Assembly: GCA_025454895.1 (NCBI GenBank)
Contig: JALONO010000008.1
Location: 1 to 39,874, forward strand
Direction: 5' to 3'
Source of the DNA: Bernardetiaceae bacterium
GTDB lineage: Bacteria; Bacteroidota; Bacteroidia; Cytophagales; Thermoflexibacteraceae
DNA length: 39,874 nt
In this document: positions 8,277-16,956 of the stretch, piece by piece
Position numbering within the stretch: the first letter of the stretch is position 1
How the letters are laid out: every line of letters begins with the position of its first letter
Position numbers and translations under genes: made by a program
Notes under the pieces: generated by a model
Told to the model about the DNA's origin: nothing
Seen by the model: only the letters and a program-made list of their open reading frames with translations
Database searches by the model: none

Positions 8277-9233
8277 ATGATCTCGACCCGCAACGAGTCG
8301 CCCGTTTTTTATTCAAAATTATTGCTTTTTGGCGAGTACAGCATCATCCTCGACTCCATGGGCCTGGCCCTGCCCTACCCCCTGTTCGAGGGGCGGTTGC
8401 TCATCAAGCACATCACCGATAGCTCGCGGCAAATTGGCAACTCCAACCGCGAGTTGAAAACCTTTTGTGATTACTTGAAGCTGAAAATCCAGCAAAACGC
8501 CCTCAGTACCGAGTTCGACATCCTTTCATTTGAGTTCGATGTGGCCCAGGGGTTGTATTTTCAGTCCAACATCCCGCAAGGGTTTGGGGTGGGTAGTTCC
8601 GGGGCACTCACCGCCAGCCTGTACCACCGCTACGTGTATAATAAGGTGATGCATAACGGCAAGCCCACCACCGAAGAAATTGTGTTGCTCAAAAAGATTT
8701 TCTCACAGATGGAGTCGCATTTCCACGGCTCTAGCTCGGGCATGGACCCGCTCATCTGCTACTTAAACTTGCCGCTGCTCATCCGCTCCAAAACCCAGAT
8801 CGAGACGCTGGAAGTGCCGCAGTTTACCGGCCGGCCGGGGGCCATTTTTTTGCTCAACACGGGCCGCCCCCGCAAAACCGAGCCGCTGGTGAACCTGTTT
8901 TTGGAGAAATGTCGCAACCCGGATTTCAAAGAACTGTGCCAAACCGAACTGATGGTCCATAACGACAATTGCATCAACTACTTTTTGGCCGGGCAAACCG
9001 AGCAACTATTTCACGAACTGAAACTGCTCTCGGCCTTTCAGTTGGAGCACCTGGAGCCGATGATCCCGCCCCTGTACCGCGACCTGTGGAAAAAAGGGCT
9101 GGACAGCCAAGATTTTTACCTCAAACTTTGCGGGGCAGGCGGCGGTGGCTTCATCCTAGGCTTCGCGCCCGACTTTAAAGCGGTGCGAAAAGCGTTTGAG
9201 GGGTATCAATTGCGTATCGCTTTTGGCCTGTAA
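8277..9233 (+). CDS. Mevalonate kinase (GHMP kinase family)
   Basis: A 318-aa GHMP kinase. YSKLLLFGEYSIILDSMGLA is the N-terminal substrate-binding motif, PQGFGVGSSGALTAS (about residues 100-115) is the P-x-x-x-G-x-GSS ATP loop, HGSSSGMDPLICYL carries the conserved catalytic-site region, and LCGAGGGGFILGF is motif 3. This variant is the one usually annotated as mevalonate kinase in Bacteroidota, which would phosphorylate mevalonate for isoprenoid synthesis; the other pathway genes are not in the window, so the substrate is inferred. I chose the ATG at 8277 over one at 8172 because similarity starts there and the extra 35 residues look non-coding. Confidence 0.82.
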   Translation: MISTRNESPVFYSKLLLFGEYSIILDSMGLALPYPLFEGRLLIKHITDSSRQIGNSNRELKTFCDYLKLKIQQNALSTEFDILSFEFDVAQGLYFQSNIPQGFGVGSSGALTASLYHRYVYNKVMHNGKPTTEEIVLLKKIFSQMESHFHGSSSGMDPLICYLNLPLLIRSKTQIETLEVPQFTGRPGAIFLLNTGRPRKTEPLVNLFLEKCRNPDFKELCQTELMVHNDNCINYFLAGQTEQLFHELKLLSAFQLEHLEPMIPPLYRDLWKKGLDSQDFYLKLCGAGGGGFILGFAPDFKAVRKAFEGYQLRIAFGL

Positions 9234-9299
9234 CGGCTGCGGACGAGTAAATTTATTGCACTCTCCACCCCGACTGCCCCACTTTGGGGGGCCGAAGTG

Positions 9300-9307
9300 T
9301 ACCTTTG
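9300..9307 (+). promoter_or_regulatory. -7 box in front of the EamA gene
   Basis: TACCTTTG matches TANNTTTG and ends only 4 nt before the ATG at 9312. If it is used, transcription would start at or within the start codon, giving a leaderless message. No -33 TTTG at 18-21 nt. Confidence 0.45.
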
Positions 9308-9311
9308 TCCA

Positions 9312-10209
9312 ATGCCACTTATTTTTTCGGAGCGCACCAAAGTTTGGTCCGCATTTTTTGCCATTTACGTAGTTTGGGGCACCACTTTTTTGGCAATGGC
9401 CTACTCGGTAGCGGTCATCCCTCCATTTATGGTGGGCGGTATCCGCTTTTTGGCGGCAGGTTTTTTACTAGGGTTGGTTGCGTCAAGTGCCCTGGGGCAA
9501 GTCGGCCATTGTGGGCGGGCTGCTGTTTTCGGTGGGCAACGGGGCCGTGGCCTGGGCCCAGCAGTATTTGCCTTCGGGCGTGGCCGCCGTAGTGGTGTCG
9601 GCGGTGCCCATTTGGCTGGTGCTGCTCGATGGCCAACAACGGCGGCGGCTGCTCAAAAAACCCCTGCTCTTGGGCGGGCTGCTGTCCGGGTGCCTGGGCG
9701 TGTTCCTGCTGTCGCGGCCCAGCAACCTAGCCAAGCTGCTGCAAACCGACCGGCCCGACCTGGCGATGATCGGCGTGGGGGCCCTGCTCACGGGCAGTTT
9801 ATGCTGGGCGGGCGGCTCGTTGTACGCCCGCACCATCCAGTACGGCGATACGCCCCCCGCCCTGCGTTCAGCCTCACAAATGCTCACCGGCGGCCTGCTG
9901 CTGGCCGGGCTGGGCCTGGCTACGGGCGAGTGGCAGCAGTTTAAAATCAGCGAGTTAACCTGGCTACCCGTAATCGCGATGACCTACCTGGTGCTCATGG
10001 GCAGCCTCATCGGCTTTAGTGCTTACAGCTACCTGCTGCGCAAACGCCCGCCCGCGCAAGTGGGCACCTACGCCTACGTGAACCCCGTGGTGGCCATTGC
10101 CGTGGTGGGGTTGCTGGGCAAAGAAGTGGTTACCTGGCCTTTAGTCCTATCGCTGACCATTATCCTAGCGGGGGTTTTCATGATCTATTGGGCCGGACGG
10201 CGGCCTTAA
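9312..10209 (+). pseudogene. EamA/DMT-family transporter, frame disrupted
   Basis: Two overlapping frames together encode one EamA-type transporter of about ten membrane helices. The first (from ATG 9312) gives FFAIYVVWGTTFLAMAYSV and IPPFMVGGIRFLAAGFLLGL. The second is open from 9472 and continues WLRQVPWGKSAIVGGLLFSV to the stop at 10209, including VVSAVPIWLVLLD and AQVGTYAYVNPVVA. The switch occurs around 9472-9480. Compared with related transporters the segment between helix 2 and helix 3 is a few residues short, so I infer an out-of-frame deletion of roughly 15-25 bases. Alternatives are a sequencing error, or use of a TTG start at 9478 giving a truncated protein lacking two helices. The substrate is unknown (small metabolites or drugs in the family). 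The stop is 5 bp from the convergent photolyase stop. Confidence 0.8.
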
Positions 10210-10214
10210 TGGCA

Positions 10215-11663
10215 CTAGTTTTCCACCGCCCAGGCACTGGGAGTTACCACGGGCTTGGGGTAGTTGCCCCCCAGGTAAATCCCGTAGTTGGCCAATTCGC
10301 GGGCACCCAGTTCGGCCGGGTAGTGCACCGCCGACGGGGGCAGGGGCTGCAACACGGGCAGCCAGTGCTTCACGTAGGCCCCTTTCGGGTCGTACTGCTT
10401 GGCCTGGCGCATCACGTTGAAATAGCGGTTGGGGCGCGGGTCGTTGCCGATGCCCGCCACGTAGTTCCAATTGCCCCAGTTGCTGCACGGGTCGTAATCG
10501 ATGAGCAGGCTCTCGAAATAGCTGGCGGCCCATCGCCAGTCGCAGTGGAGGTCCTTGACCACGAAACTGGCCACGTTTTGGCGGCCCCGGTTGCTCATAA
10601 AACCAGTTTGGTTCAATTCTTCCATATTGGCATCGATGAACGGGACGCCAGTTTGGGCGTTGGCCCAACGCTCGAACACGCTGGCAGGGGCCAACCGGGC
10701 CGGAGGCGGCTCGTTTTTCAACCCGCCCGCCATAAACAAGCGGCTCCCGAATTTTTTGGCCACAAACCGGAAATAGTCGCGCCATAGCAGTTCAAAGATC
10801 AACCAGTAGGTCGACTCGTTCTTGACCCGCTGGGCCTCGTACTGCTGCACCTGGGCGTGGACCCACCGGGGCGACAAGCAGCCCAAAGCTAGCCAAGGAG
10901 AGAGCTTACTGGAATAATCGGGGCCGAGCAGGCCGTTGCGGGTTTCTTTGTAGACCCGCAGCCGGTCGTGCTCCCAAAAATAAGTTTGCACCCGGGCCTG
11001 GCCCGCCGTTTCGCCGCCAATAAACTCGAGCACCGCCCGCCGGTCGGTGGCGAAGTAGGCCCCAGGCCGGGCAAACTCCGGCAAGGCCAGGTAAGCCTCG
11101 GGCGGGTCGGCCACTAGCCCGGCGGGCAGCGGGGCCAGGTCGGTAATGGTGGGCCACTGCGGCCGGATTTTGGTGCCCCGCTCCACTTCTTTTCTAAAAT
11201 CAGTAAACACATCGGGCAGGGCCTTGAGCGGAAAGGGCAGATCGTCCGGGTGGTACAGCGAGGCTTGCCAAAACGTGTTTAACCAACAACCGGAGGGGCG
11301 CAAGGCCGCTTCTACTTGGTTTTCTTCCGAAGTTTCTTCCGGGGTAACTTCTTTGCTGGCGTAAACCGCGACGGCCCCGGTTTGGGCCTGCACCTGGGCC
11401 AATGCCTGGGCGGCCGGGCCAACCTTGATCACCAATTGGCTGCCCAGGGCAGCCAGGCGTTGTTGCAAATCGGCCAGGGCCTGCCATAAAAACCTGGCCC
11501 GGAAGGCCCCGGTTTTAGGCCGCCCAAGGCTGGTGGGGGCAAACCATTGAGGATCAAGGCAATAAACCGGGATTACGTTCGGGGTGCGCTGGCGGGCCTT
11601 GTGCAGCGGCTCGTGGTCGTGTAGCCGCAGGTCGTTCCGAAACCAAACCATCACTGTTTCCAT
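10215..11663 (-). CDS. DASH-type cryptochrome / photolyase
   Basis: A 482-aa flavoprotein of the cryptochrome/photolyase family. The N-terminal Rossmann-like antenna domain begins VMVWFRNDLRLHDHEPL. The FAD domain holds ETRNGLLGPDYSSKLSPWLA, NESTYWLIFELLWRDYFRF, GVPFIDANMEEL, TGFMSNRGRQNVAS, DYDPCSNWGNWNYVAGIGND and the ending YDPKGAYVKHWLP. These are characteristic of CRY-DASH, which uses blue light to repair cyclobutane pyrimidine dimers in single-stranded DNA and may also signal. I chose the ATG at 11663 because homology begins at once; an upstream in-frame ATG (11747) would add 28 unrelated residues. It suggests exposure to sunlight. Confidence 0.93.
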   Translation of the reverse strand: METVMVWFRNDLRLHDHEPLHKARQRTPNVIPVYCLDPQWFAPTSLGRPKTGAFRARFLWQALADLQQRLAALGSQLVIKVGPAAQALAQVQAQTGAVAVYASKEVTPEETSEENQVEAALRPSGCWLNTFWQASLYHPDDLPFPLKALPDVFTDFRKEVERGTKIRPQWPTITDLAPLPAGLVADPPEAYLALPEFARPGAYFATDRRAVLEFIGGETAGQARVQTYFWEHDRLRVYKETRNGLLGPDYSSKLSPWLALGCLSPRWVHAQVQQYEAQRVKNESTYWLIFELLWRDYFRFVAKKFGSRLFMAGGLKNEPPPARLAPASVFERWANAQTGVPFIDANMEELNQTGFMSNRGRQNVASFVVKDLHCDWRWAASYFESLLIDYDPCSNWGNWNYVAGIGNDPRPNRYFNVMRQAKQYDPKGAYVKHWLPVLQPLPPSAVHYPAELGARELANYGIYLGGNYPKPVVTPSAWAVEN

Positions 11664-12040
11664 GATTGATCCCGGCCCTTGGGACAATGAGACAAGGGCA
11701 AGGTCAGGCTTTAACCACTTGCCGAAAAAAGTTGTTTGGCCACCCACCCATGCCTAGGTTAATTGGAGGTACACTTAGGATCACCATTCATCCGTTTTTT
11801 TGGTGGAAACCGCAACCGATCCTGCTTTTTACATCATCGGGTTGATCCCGAAAGCCGAGGCTAATCGTTGGAGCAATGGAAAACCAACCAAAATACCGCT
11901 CGTGGCCAATACCTACATCGCCCTCCTTGCTATCCAATTATTCTAAAAATTAAAATAAATTAATGAACAATAATTAACCAAACTATTAATAACCAAACTT
12001 TTAATCCGTATTTACCTATACCATCCAGTTGGCTATTCTT
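11664..12040. other. Divergent intergenic region, no gene seen
   Basis: Upstream region shared by the photolyase gene (left) and the T9SS-secreted protein (right). Bases about 11930-12015 are very AT-rich. No exact TANNTTTG box was found at a useful distance from either start, and no open frame looks coding. Confidence 0.6.
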
Positions 12041-14275
12041 ATGAAAACAACACTTCGCAAATCGATTATTTTAGGTTGGACCTGGGGCTTGTTCAGCCTC
12101 ACTACCCTGGCCCAAACCCCAGTAGATGAACCCAAAGTAGGCATTGGCCTGGGGGGCATTGGTAGTTGGGCCTTAGAATTTGTGGACGTGGCCCGCACCA
12201 TGCGGCCTTTTGAAGGCGCAGCGGGCGGCGGCCCCGTGCCTGTGGACGAAAACGGCTGGCCCACCGCCGATGCCCGCACCGTGCTGTTCGACTTCCGCCC
12301 GTGCTGCCCCTGGCTGGGCGAGAACCAGATCGACGACCCCAACCGCTTTGTGCCCAAACACGTGGCCGGGGTGTACAAGATCAGCTTTACGGGCCAAGCC
12401 ACCGTGGCTGAAGTGGGCAGCAACAACGCGGTGGAAAACGCCCAGTACAACGCGGGCACTAACACCACCACCGCCGACCTGGTGATCCAAGAAGGCCGCT
12501 GGTTGGTGATTTTACGGTTTACCAACACCCGTTTACTGCCCAGCAGCCCAACCAATAGTGGCATTAAAGATTTAAAAGTGCTCCGGCCGGGCTACCACAA
12601 CCGGCCCAACCAGGTGTTCCGGCAGGAATACCTGAACGCCCTGGCCCCCTTCCCCGTGATCCGCTTCATGGACTTTACCGAAACCAATAATTACAACCCC
12701 GTCTTTCCGGCGGTGATGGAGTGGAACCAGCGGCCTCAGCTCGCGCAGGCCACCTTCCGGGGCCGCGCCCCGTGGGACTATGTGGTGGAACTGGCCAACC
12801 TAACGGGCAAAGACCTGTGGATCAACATCCCCGTGGCCGCGACTGACGACTATGTGCGCGAACTGGCCAATTTTATGCGGGCACGCCTCACTAATAACAA
12901 TGCGAAGATTTATCTGGAATACAGCAACGAGGTGTGGAATGCAGGCTTTACCCAGTTTAGGTACAACCGCGAGGCCGCCGTGGCCGAGGTGAACCGTGAA
13001 ACCAGCGGCGGGGCCGCCACCACCCTTAACGACGACGCTGGCCAGTGCGACCGCAACGACCAGCAGGTGTGGGGCGGCCGCCGGTTTTTGCGCCGGGTCA
13101 AAGAAATCGGCGACATTTTTGTCGAGACGTTTAGCCCCGGCTCGCGGGCCTCGTTCGGCAGCAAGATCCGGCCCATCTTCGCCTGGCAAATTGGCGGCTG
13201 GGTGCCGTTCTACAGTTGCCACCTCACCTGGTTCGAGCGCGTGTATGGCGCGGGTAGTGCCCGGCAAAATTTCTACGGCCTGGCCGGAGCCTCCTACGTA
13301 AACGCTGACGGCGCGGCGGCCAACGCCTCCCCCGCCGCAATTTTGACCCAAATGCGCAACAACAGCAACCAAAACCTGGGCAACCGCCGCACCAACGTGC
13401 CCGCCAACTGGACCACCAGCGCAGGCGAGCGCGGCATGTGCGAGATCGCGGAGATTTTTGGCCTCCGCTGCTTGCAATACGAAACCGGGCCTGATAACGG
13501 CGGCGGCAGTGCCACCAACGTGGCCAGTCGGGTGCAGGCCAACCGCGACCAAGCCATCCGCGACGTGGTGATCCACGACTTGAAAAATAACTGGTTCGAT
13601 GAACCCCAAGTAAAGGGTGGCCTGATCATGTACTTTGTCCATTGTTCGCCTTTCAACCGCTACGGAGCCTGGGGCGCCACCGAAGACCTGGACAACCTGA
13701 ATACCCCTAAACTACAGGGCGTTTATAACGTAATGGGCGTGCAGGCCGACAACACCCCGCCCAGTGCCCCGCGCAATGCTCGGGCCGAGTTGAACAACAG
13801 CAATGCCGTGGTTACTTGGCAGGCCGCTACCGACAACGTAGCTGTTAGCCACTACCGCGTTTACCTGCTCAATAACCTGCTGGCCACCGTGCGGGCCAAC
13901 GAACCGCTCACCGTTACCCTACCCAACGTGCGGGCGGCCAATTTGTTCGACATCAAGGTTACCGCCCTGGATGCGTTCAACAACGAGTCGGCCGAGGTGC
14001 TCACTGCCTTAGAAGACTTTACCTTTGGCCAACAACTGCGCATTTACCCCAACCCGGCCCAACACCGGTTAGAAATCAGCATTGCCGATGCCGGGCCGTA
14101 CCGCCTGGCCCTGCTCACGGCTACGGGCCAAGTGGTGCGCGAGCAGCCCCTGGAAACCAGCGGCCAAACTAGCCAGGCCCGCTTAGATGTGAGCACCTTG
14201 CCCGCTGGGCTGTACCTGCTGCGCCTTAGCGATAAAACCGGCACCCGCACCAGCCGCATAGTCAAGTTGGATTGA
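12041..14275 (+). CDS. T9SS-secreted glycosidase-like protein with FnIII and sorting domains
   Basis: 744 aa from ATG 12041. The N-terminus (KTTLRKSIILGW...LTTLAQ) is a signal peptide. A large central region contains YLEYSNEVWN (291-300), where Asn296-Glu297 resembles the N-E acid/base motif of clan GH-A TIM-barrel glycosidases; nearby WNQRPQ, WINIPVAATDDY and YETGPDNGG fit a (beta/alpha)8 enzyme, the last perhaps holding the nucleophile Glu. A fibronectin type III domain (about 570-655) begins PPSAPRNARAEL. The last about 79 residues (LRIYPNPAQHRLEIS ... GLYLLRLS ... RIVKL) are a T9SS type A sorting domain. Inferred: a surface or secreted polysaccharide-acting protein; the substrate is unknown and no exact GH family is assigned. 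A hairpin terminator follows. Confidence 0.8.
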   Translation: MKTTLRKSIILGWTWGLFSLTTLAQTPVDEPKVGIGLGGIGSWALEFVDVARTMRPFEGAAGGGPVPVDENGWPTADARTVLFDFRPCCPWLGENQIDDPNRFVPKHVAGVYKISFTGQATVAEVGSNNAVENAQYNAGTNTTTADLVIQEGRWLVILRFTNTRLLPSSPTNSGIKDLKVLRPGYHNRPNQVFRQEYLNALAPFPVIRFMDFTETNNYNPVFPAVMEWNQRPQLAQATFRGRAPWDYVVELANLTGKDLWINIPVAATDDYVRELANFMRARLTNNNAKIYLEYSNEVWNAGFTQFRYNREAAVAEVNRETSGGAATTLNDDAGQCDRNDQQVWGGRRFLRRVKEIGDIFVETFSPGSRASFGSKIRPIFAWQIGGWVPFYSCHLTWFERVYGAGSARQNFYGLAGASYVNADGAAANASPAAILTQMRNNSNQNLGNRRTNVPANWTTSAGERGMCEIAEIFGLRCLQYETGPDNGGGSATNVASRVQANRDQAIRDVVIHDLKNNWFDEPQVKGGLIMYFVHCSPFNRYGAWGATEDLDNLNTPKLQGVYNVMGVQADNTPPSAPRNARAELNNSNAVVTWQAATDNVAVSHYRVYLLNNLLATVRANEPLTVTLPNVRAANLFDIKVTALDAFNNESAEVLTALEDFTFGQQLRIYPNPAQHRLEISIADAGPYRLALLTATGQVVREQPLETSGQTSQARLDVSTLPAGLYLLRLSDKTGTRTSRIVKLD

Positions 14276-14297
14276 TCTTGCCTTTCCCGAAATTTTA

Positions 14298-14324
14298 CCC
14301 GGCCCCACTAAGCCGGGTTTTTTT
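14298..14324 (+). terminator. Rho-independent terminator after the T9SS glycosidase-like gene
   Basis: CCCGGC (14298-14303), an 8-nt loop, GCCGGG (14312-14317), then seven T. It starts 22 nt after the stop codon. Confidence 0.85.
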
Positions 14325-14413
14325 GGGCCTTCGCCAGCGCGCGGTTGCTTTTGGCCGCCGCCAGTTGGCTTAGGCAAGACTTTTGATTAACTTAGGCCAA
14401 AGTCAAACCCAAC

Positions 14414-14980
14414 ATGAACAAGACCCTTTTGTTGTTTACCCTGCTCCCGTTTTTGTGGGCCGCCCGCCCGGCCGATGAACCCAAAATGAAACGGGTAAAA
14501 CTCACCGACCAAGTGTCGGCCCTGATGCCGCTCGACTTCCGGCCCATGACCGACGACGAGATTGCTTCCCGGCTGTTTACCTACCGCAAGCCGGTGGCCA
14601 TGTTCACCGATGCCGAAGCCGCCGTGGACCTGGGCCTCAACATTTCGCCCACCAATTGGAAATACGAAGACCTGGCCATGCTCAAGGGCTTTTACAAATC
14701 GACGATCATGCAGTTGTACACCGAGGTGCGCATGGAACGCGAAGTAATCGAGGAAATAAACGGCAAAAAATTCGCGGTGTTCGAGTTCTCCTCCGTGGTG
14801 CGGCCCGATAAAAAAGAAGTGGGCCAGCAAAAAGCCCAGGCCACTTATACCTACATCCTTTATACCGTACACAACGAAAAGGTGTGCGTGGTCAACTTTA
14901 GTTGCCCTTACTCGGCCCGAGCCCGGTGGAAACCCATTGCCGCCCGCATGATGCAGTCAGTAAAAATCGGGGCGATTTAG
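14414..14980 (+). CDS. Small exported protein, PsbP/DcrB-like fold suspected
   Basis: A 188-aa protein with an N-terminal signal sequence (NKTLLLFTLLPFLWA) and no lipobox cysteine. The mature part alternates strands and helices: VSALMPLDFRPMTDDEIASR, LGLNISPTNW, then AVFEFSSVV, YTYILYTVHNEKVCVVNFSC and a final helix (RWKPIAARMMQSV). This layout (folding a membrane-attack-like 'mask' of beta strands with a last helix of the type '..a..i..Si') is what I associate with PsbP/Mog1/DcrB-like proteins. Function unknown; periplasmic location is inferred. The promoter region holds GACTTTTG (one mismatch to the -7 consensus) 31 nt upstream. The stop faces the convergent RDD gene across a small inverted-repeat element. 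Confidence 0.7.
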   Translation: MNKTLLLFTLLPFLWAARPADEPKMKRVKLTDQVSALMPLDFRPMTDDEIASRLFTYRKPVAMFTDAEAAVDLGLNISPTNWKYEDLAMLKGFYKSTIMQLYTEVRMEREVIEEINGKKFAVFEFSSVVRPDKKEVGQQKAQATYTYILYTVHNEKVCVVNFSCPYSARARWKPIAARMMQSVKIGAI

Positions 14981-15077
14981 CCCGGCCACGGCTTCATTAC
15001 TGGCAGGTCAAATTGATTTTTCGCCTTTACCGTCAATGGTTTAAAAGATAGCCAATGCATCGTCAACACTTCGCGTC

Positions 15078-15228
15078 GCCTAAAACGTAGGGGTGATCCG
15101 TTCAAGAATGTTTCTCGCCAAGACGCAAAGTCGCCAAGGTGTTTTTAAGATTTTAACCGAGACAATCCTCGCGCAAATTGCCCACCCAAAGTCGCCAAAA
15201 GTAGAAGGGATCGCCCCTGCCTAAAACG
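15078..15228. repeat. Small inverted-repeat element with 10-bp flanking direct repeats
   Basis: AGGGGTGATCCGTTC (15089-15103) and GAAGGGATCGCCCCT (15204-15218) are inverted copies of one another with 13 of 15 positions matching. Immediately outside lie two perfect copies of GCCTAAAACG (15078-15087 and 15219-15228), which look like a target-site duplication. The interior has CTCGCCAAGACGCAAAGTCG, a low-complexity motif of a kind often seen in bacterial intergenic repeats. No coding capacity. It lies between convergent genes. Confidence 0.65.
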
Positions 15229-15233
15229 GCGGG

Positions 15234-15863
15234 CTAAAGCTCGATCCGCTCCTGCAAAAAACGCTTGTGAACCACCCGCGTTTTGGTAAACGAGTCGTGC
15301 CAGCCGGGGCCTTGGCCCAAAAAAGAGAGCGCGTTAAACGGCACCTGACGCCACAGGCTGCGCCCCAGGGCGTGCGTGGTGGTGAGCGGCTCGCCGGTTT
15401 CGGTAATGGCCACCGTGCTGGTGAGCAGTTTGCCGATGGTGCGCCCGCCGGTGGCACTCTCCATCGCAAAATAGTAGGCAAACGAAATCACAATCCCCAA
15501 CAAGTACCTCACCCACAACACATCCAGATAGGGCAGGATGCCTGCCCCGAGGTCATTGCCATACAATACGACGTTGAGCACGCCCAACCCAAACCCGATC
15601 AGCCAAGCGAGTAGCGTCCTCACGACAAAATCAATCACATAATTAGCCACCCTGATGCCCTTGCTCACTTCGGCTTCCGTAAGCTCGCGGGCTTGTTGCC
15701 GCGCGGCTAGTTTGGCCGCCGCTTTGGCATCCTCCATAAAACTGGGGCAATGGCCTTCAAAATCAGGCGGTTGTTGAGTGAGGCCACAATAAGTGCCCTT
15801 CTGAAGGTTAAAGGCCCGGTTGGCGCACTGCTGGCACCACTGGAGGCGTTCGTTTTTTGTCAT
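15234..15863 (-). CDS. RDD-family membrane protein with N-terminal four-cysteine motif
   Basis: A 209-aa protein. The N-terminus has Cys10, Cys13, Cys26 and Cys39 (WCQQCANR ... YCGLTQ ... GHCPSF), a possible zinc-ribbon. An RDD domain follows, with RVANYVIDFVVRTLLAWLIG, a second helix around YLLGIVISFAYYFAM, the conserved GGRTIGKLL turn, and RSLWRQVPFNALSFLG near the C-terminus. RDD proteins are small multi-pass inner-membrane proteins, some linked to ion transport; the role here is unknown. It is the last gene of a leftward run with the small ORF and the nicotinamidase-like gene. Confidence 0.85.
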   Translation of the reverse strand: MTKNERLQWCQQCANRAFNLQKGTYCGLTQQPPDFEGHCPSFMEDAKAAAKLAARQQARELTEAEVSKGIRVANYVIDFVVRTLLAWLIGFGLGVLNVVLYGNDLGAGILPYLDVLWVRYLLGIVISFAYYFAMESATGGRTIGKLLTSTVAITETGEPLTTTHALGRSLWRQVPFNALSFLGQGPGWHDSFTKTRVVHKRFLQERIEL

Positions 15864-15888
15864 AAAAGCAGGTTTAGGTTGAAAGATA

Positions 15889-16131
15889 TCAAAATGGCTC
15901 TGTTTCGCTCAGTTTAGCAATTAAAATTATGATAATCAATGGACTGTAATATCGCCAACCCGCATCCATCAGCCAGTTGTAGTCTTGCTTAACTAGTAAA
16001 AAGAAGGACGAATTACCGTCGCGGTGCCCGCTTACGGTTCTGCCCATTTTTCTACTTTCCGGCACAATATTAAAAGTAAACACTTTGTTAAGAAAGGTTT
16101 CGCCGCTAAACAAAGGAAAAAACGCAATCAT
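15889..16131 (-). CDS. Small hypothetical ORF
   Basis: An 80-aa frame that fits the gap between two leftward genes: 11 nt after the hydrolase stop and 25 nt before the RDD start. It reads SGETFLNKVFTFNIVPESRK, then SGHRDGNSSFFLLV, and ends with a hydrophobic stretch (YYSPLIIIILIAKL). I recognise no family. Position and strand favour a real gene, perhaps a truncated membrane protein; codon use is more AT-rich than in its neighbours. Confidence 0.35.
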   Translation of the reverse strand: MIAFFPLFSGETFLNKVFTFNIVPESRKMGRTVSGHRDGNSSFFLLVKQDYNWLMDAGWRYYSPLIIIILIAKLSETEPF

Positions 16132-16142
16132 CCCAGCCGTTT

Positions 16143-16928
16143 TTACAGGCTAACCGACGAATCGGCGAAGCGGATACCGCGCTGGCGGGCTTCGTCGTAA
16201 ATGGGGCGGCCCAGGTGGCCTAGGCCGGCTACGTCGCTCATGCAATCGGTGAGCACCACCATTTTGGCGGCCAGGCCCGGGGCGTAATCCATCGCTTGCT
16301 TGAGGCTGGTGGCCACGCAGTGCGACTTGGCCTGGCCCGCCAGGTACACGTGCTCGTAAGCATCCAAGTTGGCGATGAGGGCGCGGTTGAGGTGGGTCTC
16401 CGGCCGGTCGGCCACGGGCACCTGGGCCTGGAAAATGCCAAAATGCTCCGTGAGCGGGTAAGTGCCCTTGGCCACCGTTTGGTACCAGCGGCCGCGCTGA
16501 GTCCAGGTGCGTAGCGCGTCGAGCAGGGTGGCATCCAAGGCCGCGCCCTGGCTGCCCAATAGGCAGTGCTCCGGCCAAATAAAATGCGGGAACTGGCCCT
16601 GGGCCTCCAGGTCGGCCACGTACTGGCGGGCTAAGTCGGCGAAGTAGCGGGGCCGCCACTTGCCTTCGGCAATCTCGGCTGAGGTAATTTGGGTGAACGG
16701 CGCGGGCGGGTTCCCGGCCGCATCGGCCCAGAAGGCGGGGTGCGAGATGTCGTTGACGGGGTGGCTATCCAGCGTTGCCAAAATGTGGTCTAGCTCGGCT
16801 TGGTTGCGGGTAATAAAGCCGGACAACCGTTGCATATCTTCCACGGCCCCGGGCACAAACAGGGCACCTTGGGGGTGGCAAAAGTCATATTGGGCATCAA
16901 TAATGAGCAGGGCGTTTTTTTTGCGCAT
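16143..16928 (-). CDS. Nicotinamidase-like cysteine hydrolase (isochorismatase superfamily)
   Basis: A 261-aa hydrolase. The catalytic triad of the family is visible: Asp11 in LLIIDAQYDF, Lys154 in TVAKGTYPLTEHF and Cys204 in AKSHCVATS. Asp54 and His56 (TLDSHP) match the metal-binding D-x-H of nicotinamidases, and IWPEHCLLGSQGA follows the usual W-P-x-H-C pattern. The likely reaction is nicotinamide to nicotinate for NAD salvage, though other amidase substrates are possible. It is longer than PncA (about 210 aa) because of an insertion around residues 60-120. An ArsR regulator lies just upstream on the same strand. Confidence 0.85.
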   Translation of the reverse strand: MRKKNALLIIDAQYDFCHPQGALFVPGAVEDMQRLSGFITRNQAELDHILATLDSHPVNDISHPAFWADAAGNPPAPFTQITSAEIAEGKWRPRYFADLARQYVADLEAQGQFPHFIWPEHCLLGSQGAALDATLLDALRTWTQRGRWYQTVAKGTYPLTEHFGIFQAQVPVADRPETHLNRALIANLDAYEHVYLAGQAKSHCVATSLKQAMDYAPGLAAKMVVLTDCMSDVAGLGHLGRPIYDEARQRGIRFADSSVSL

Positions 16929-16956
16929 AACGGGTGGTGTATTTGGCGTTTATGGC

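Noticed and set aside
9472-9480. Programmed frameshift in the EamA gene
   Set aside because: No slippery heptamer or downstream stem at the switch point; a simple indel explains it.
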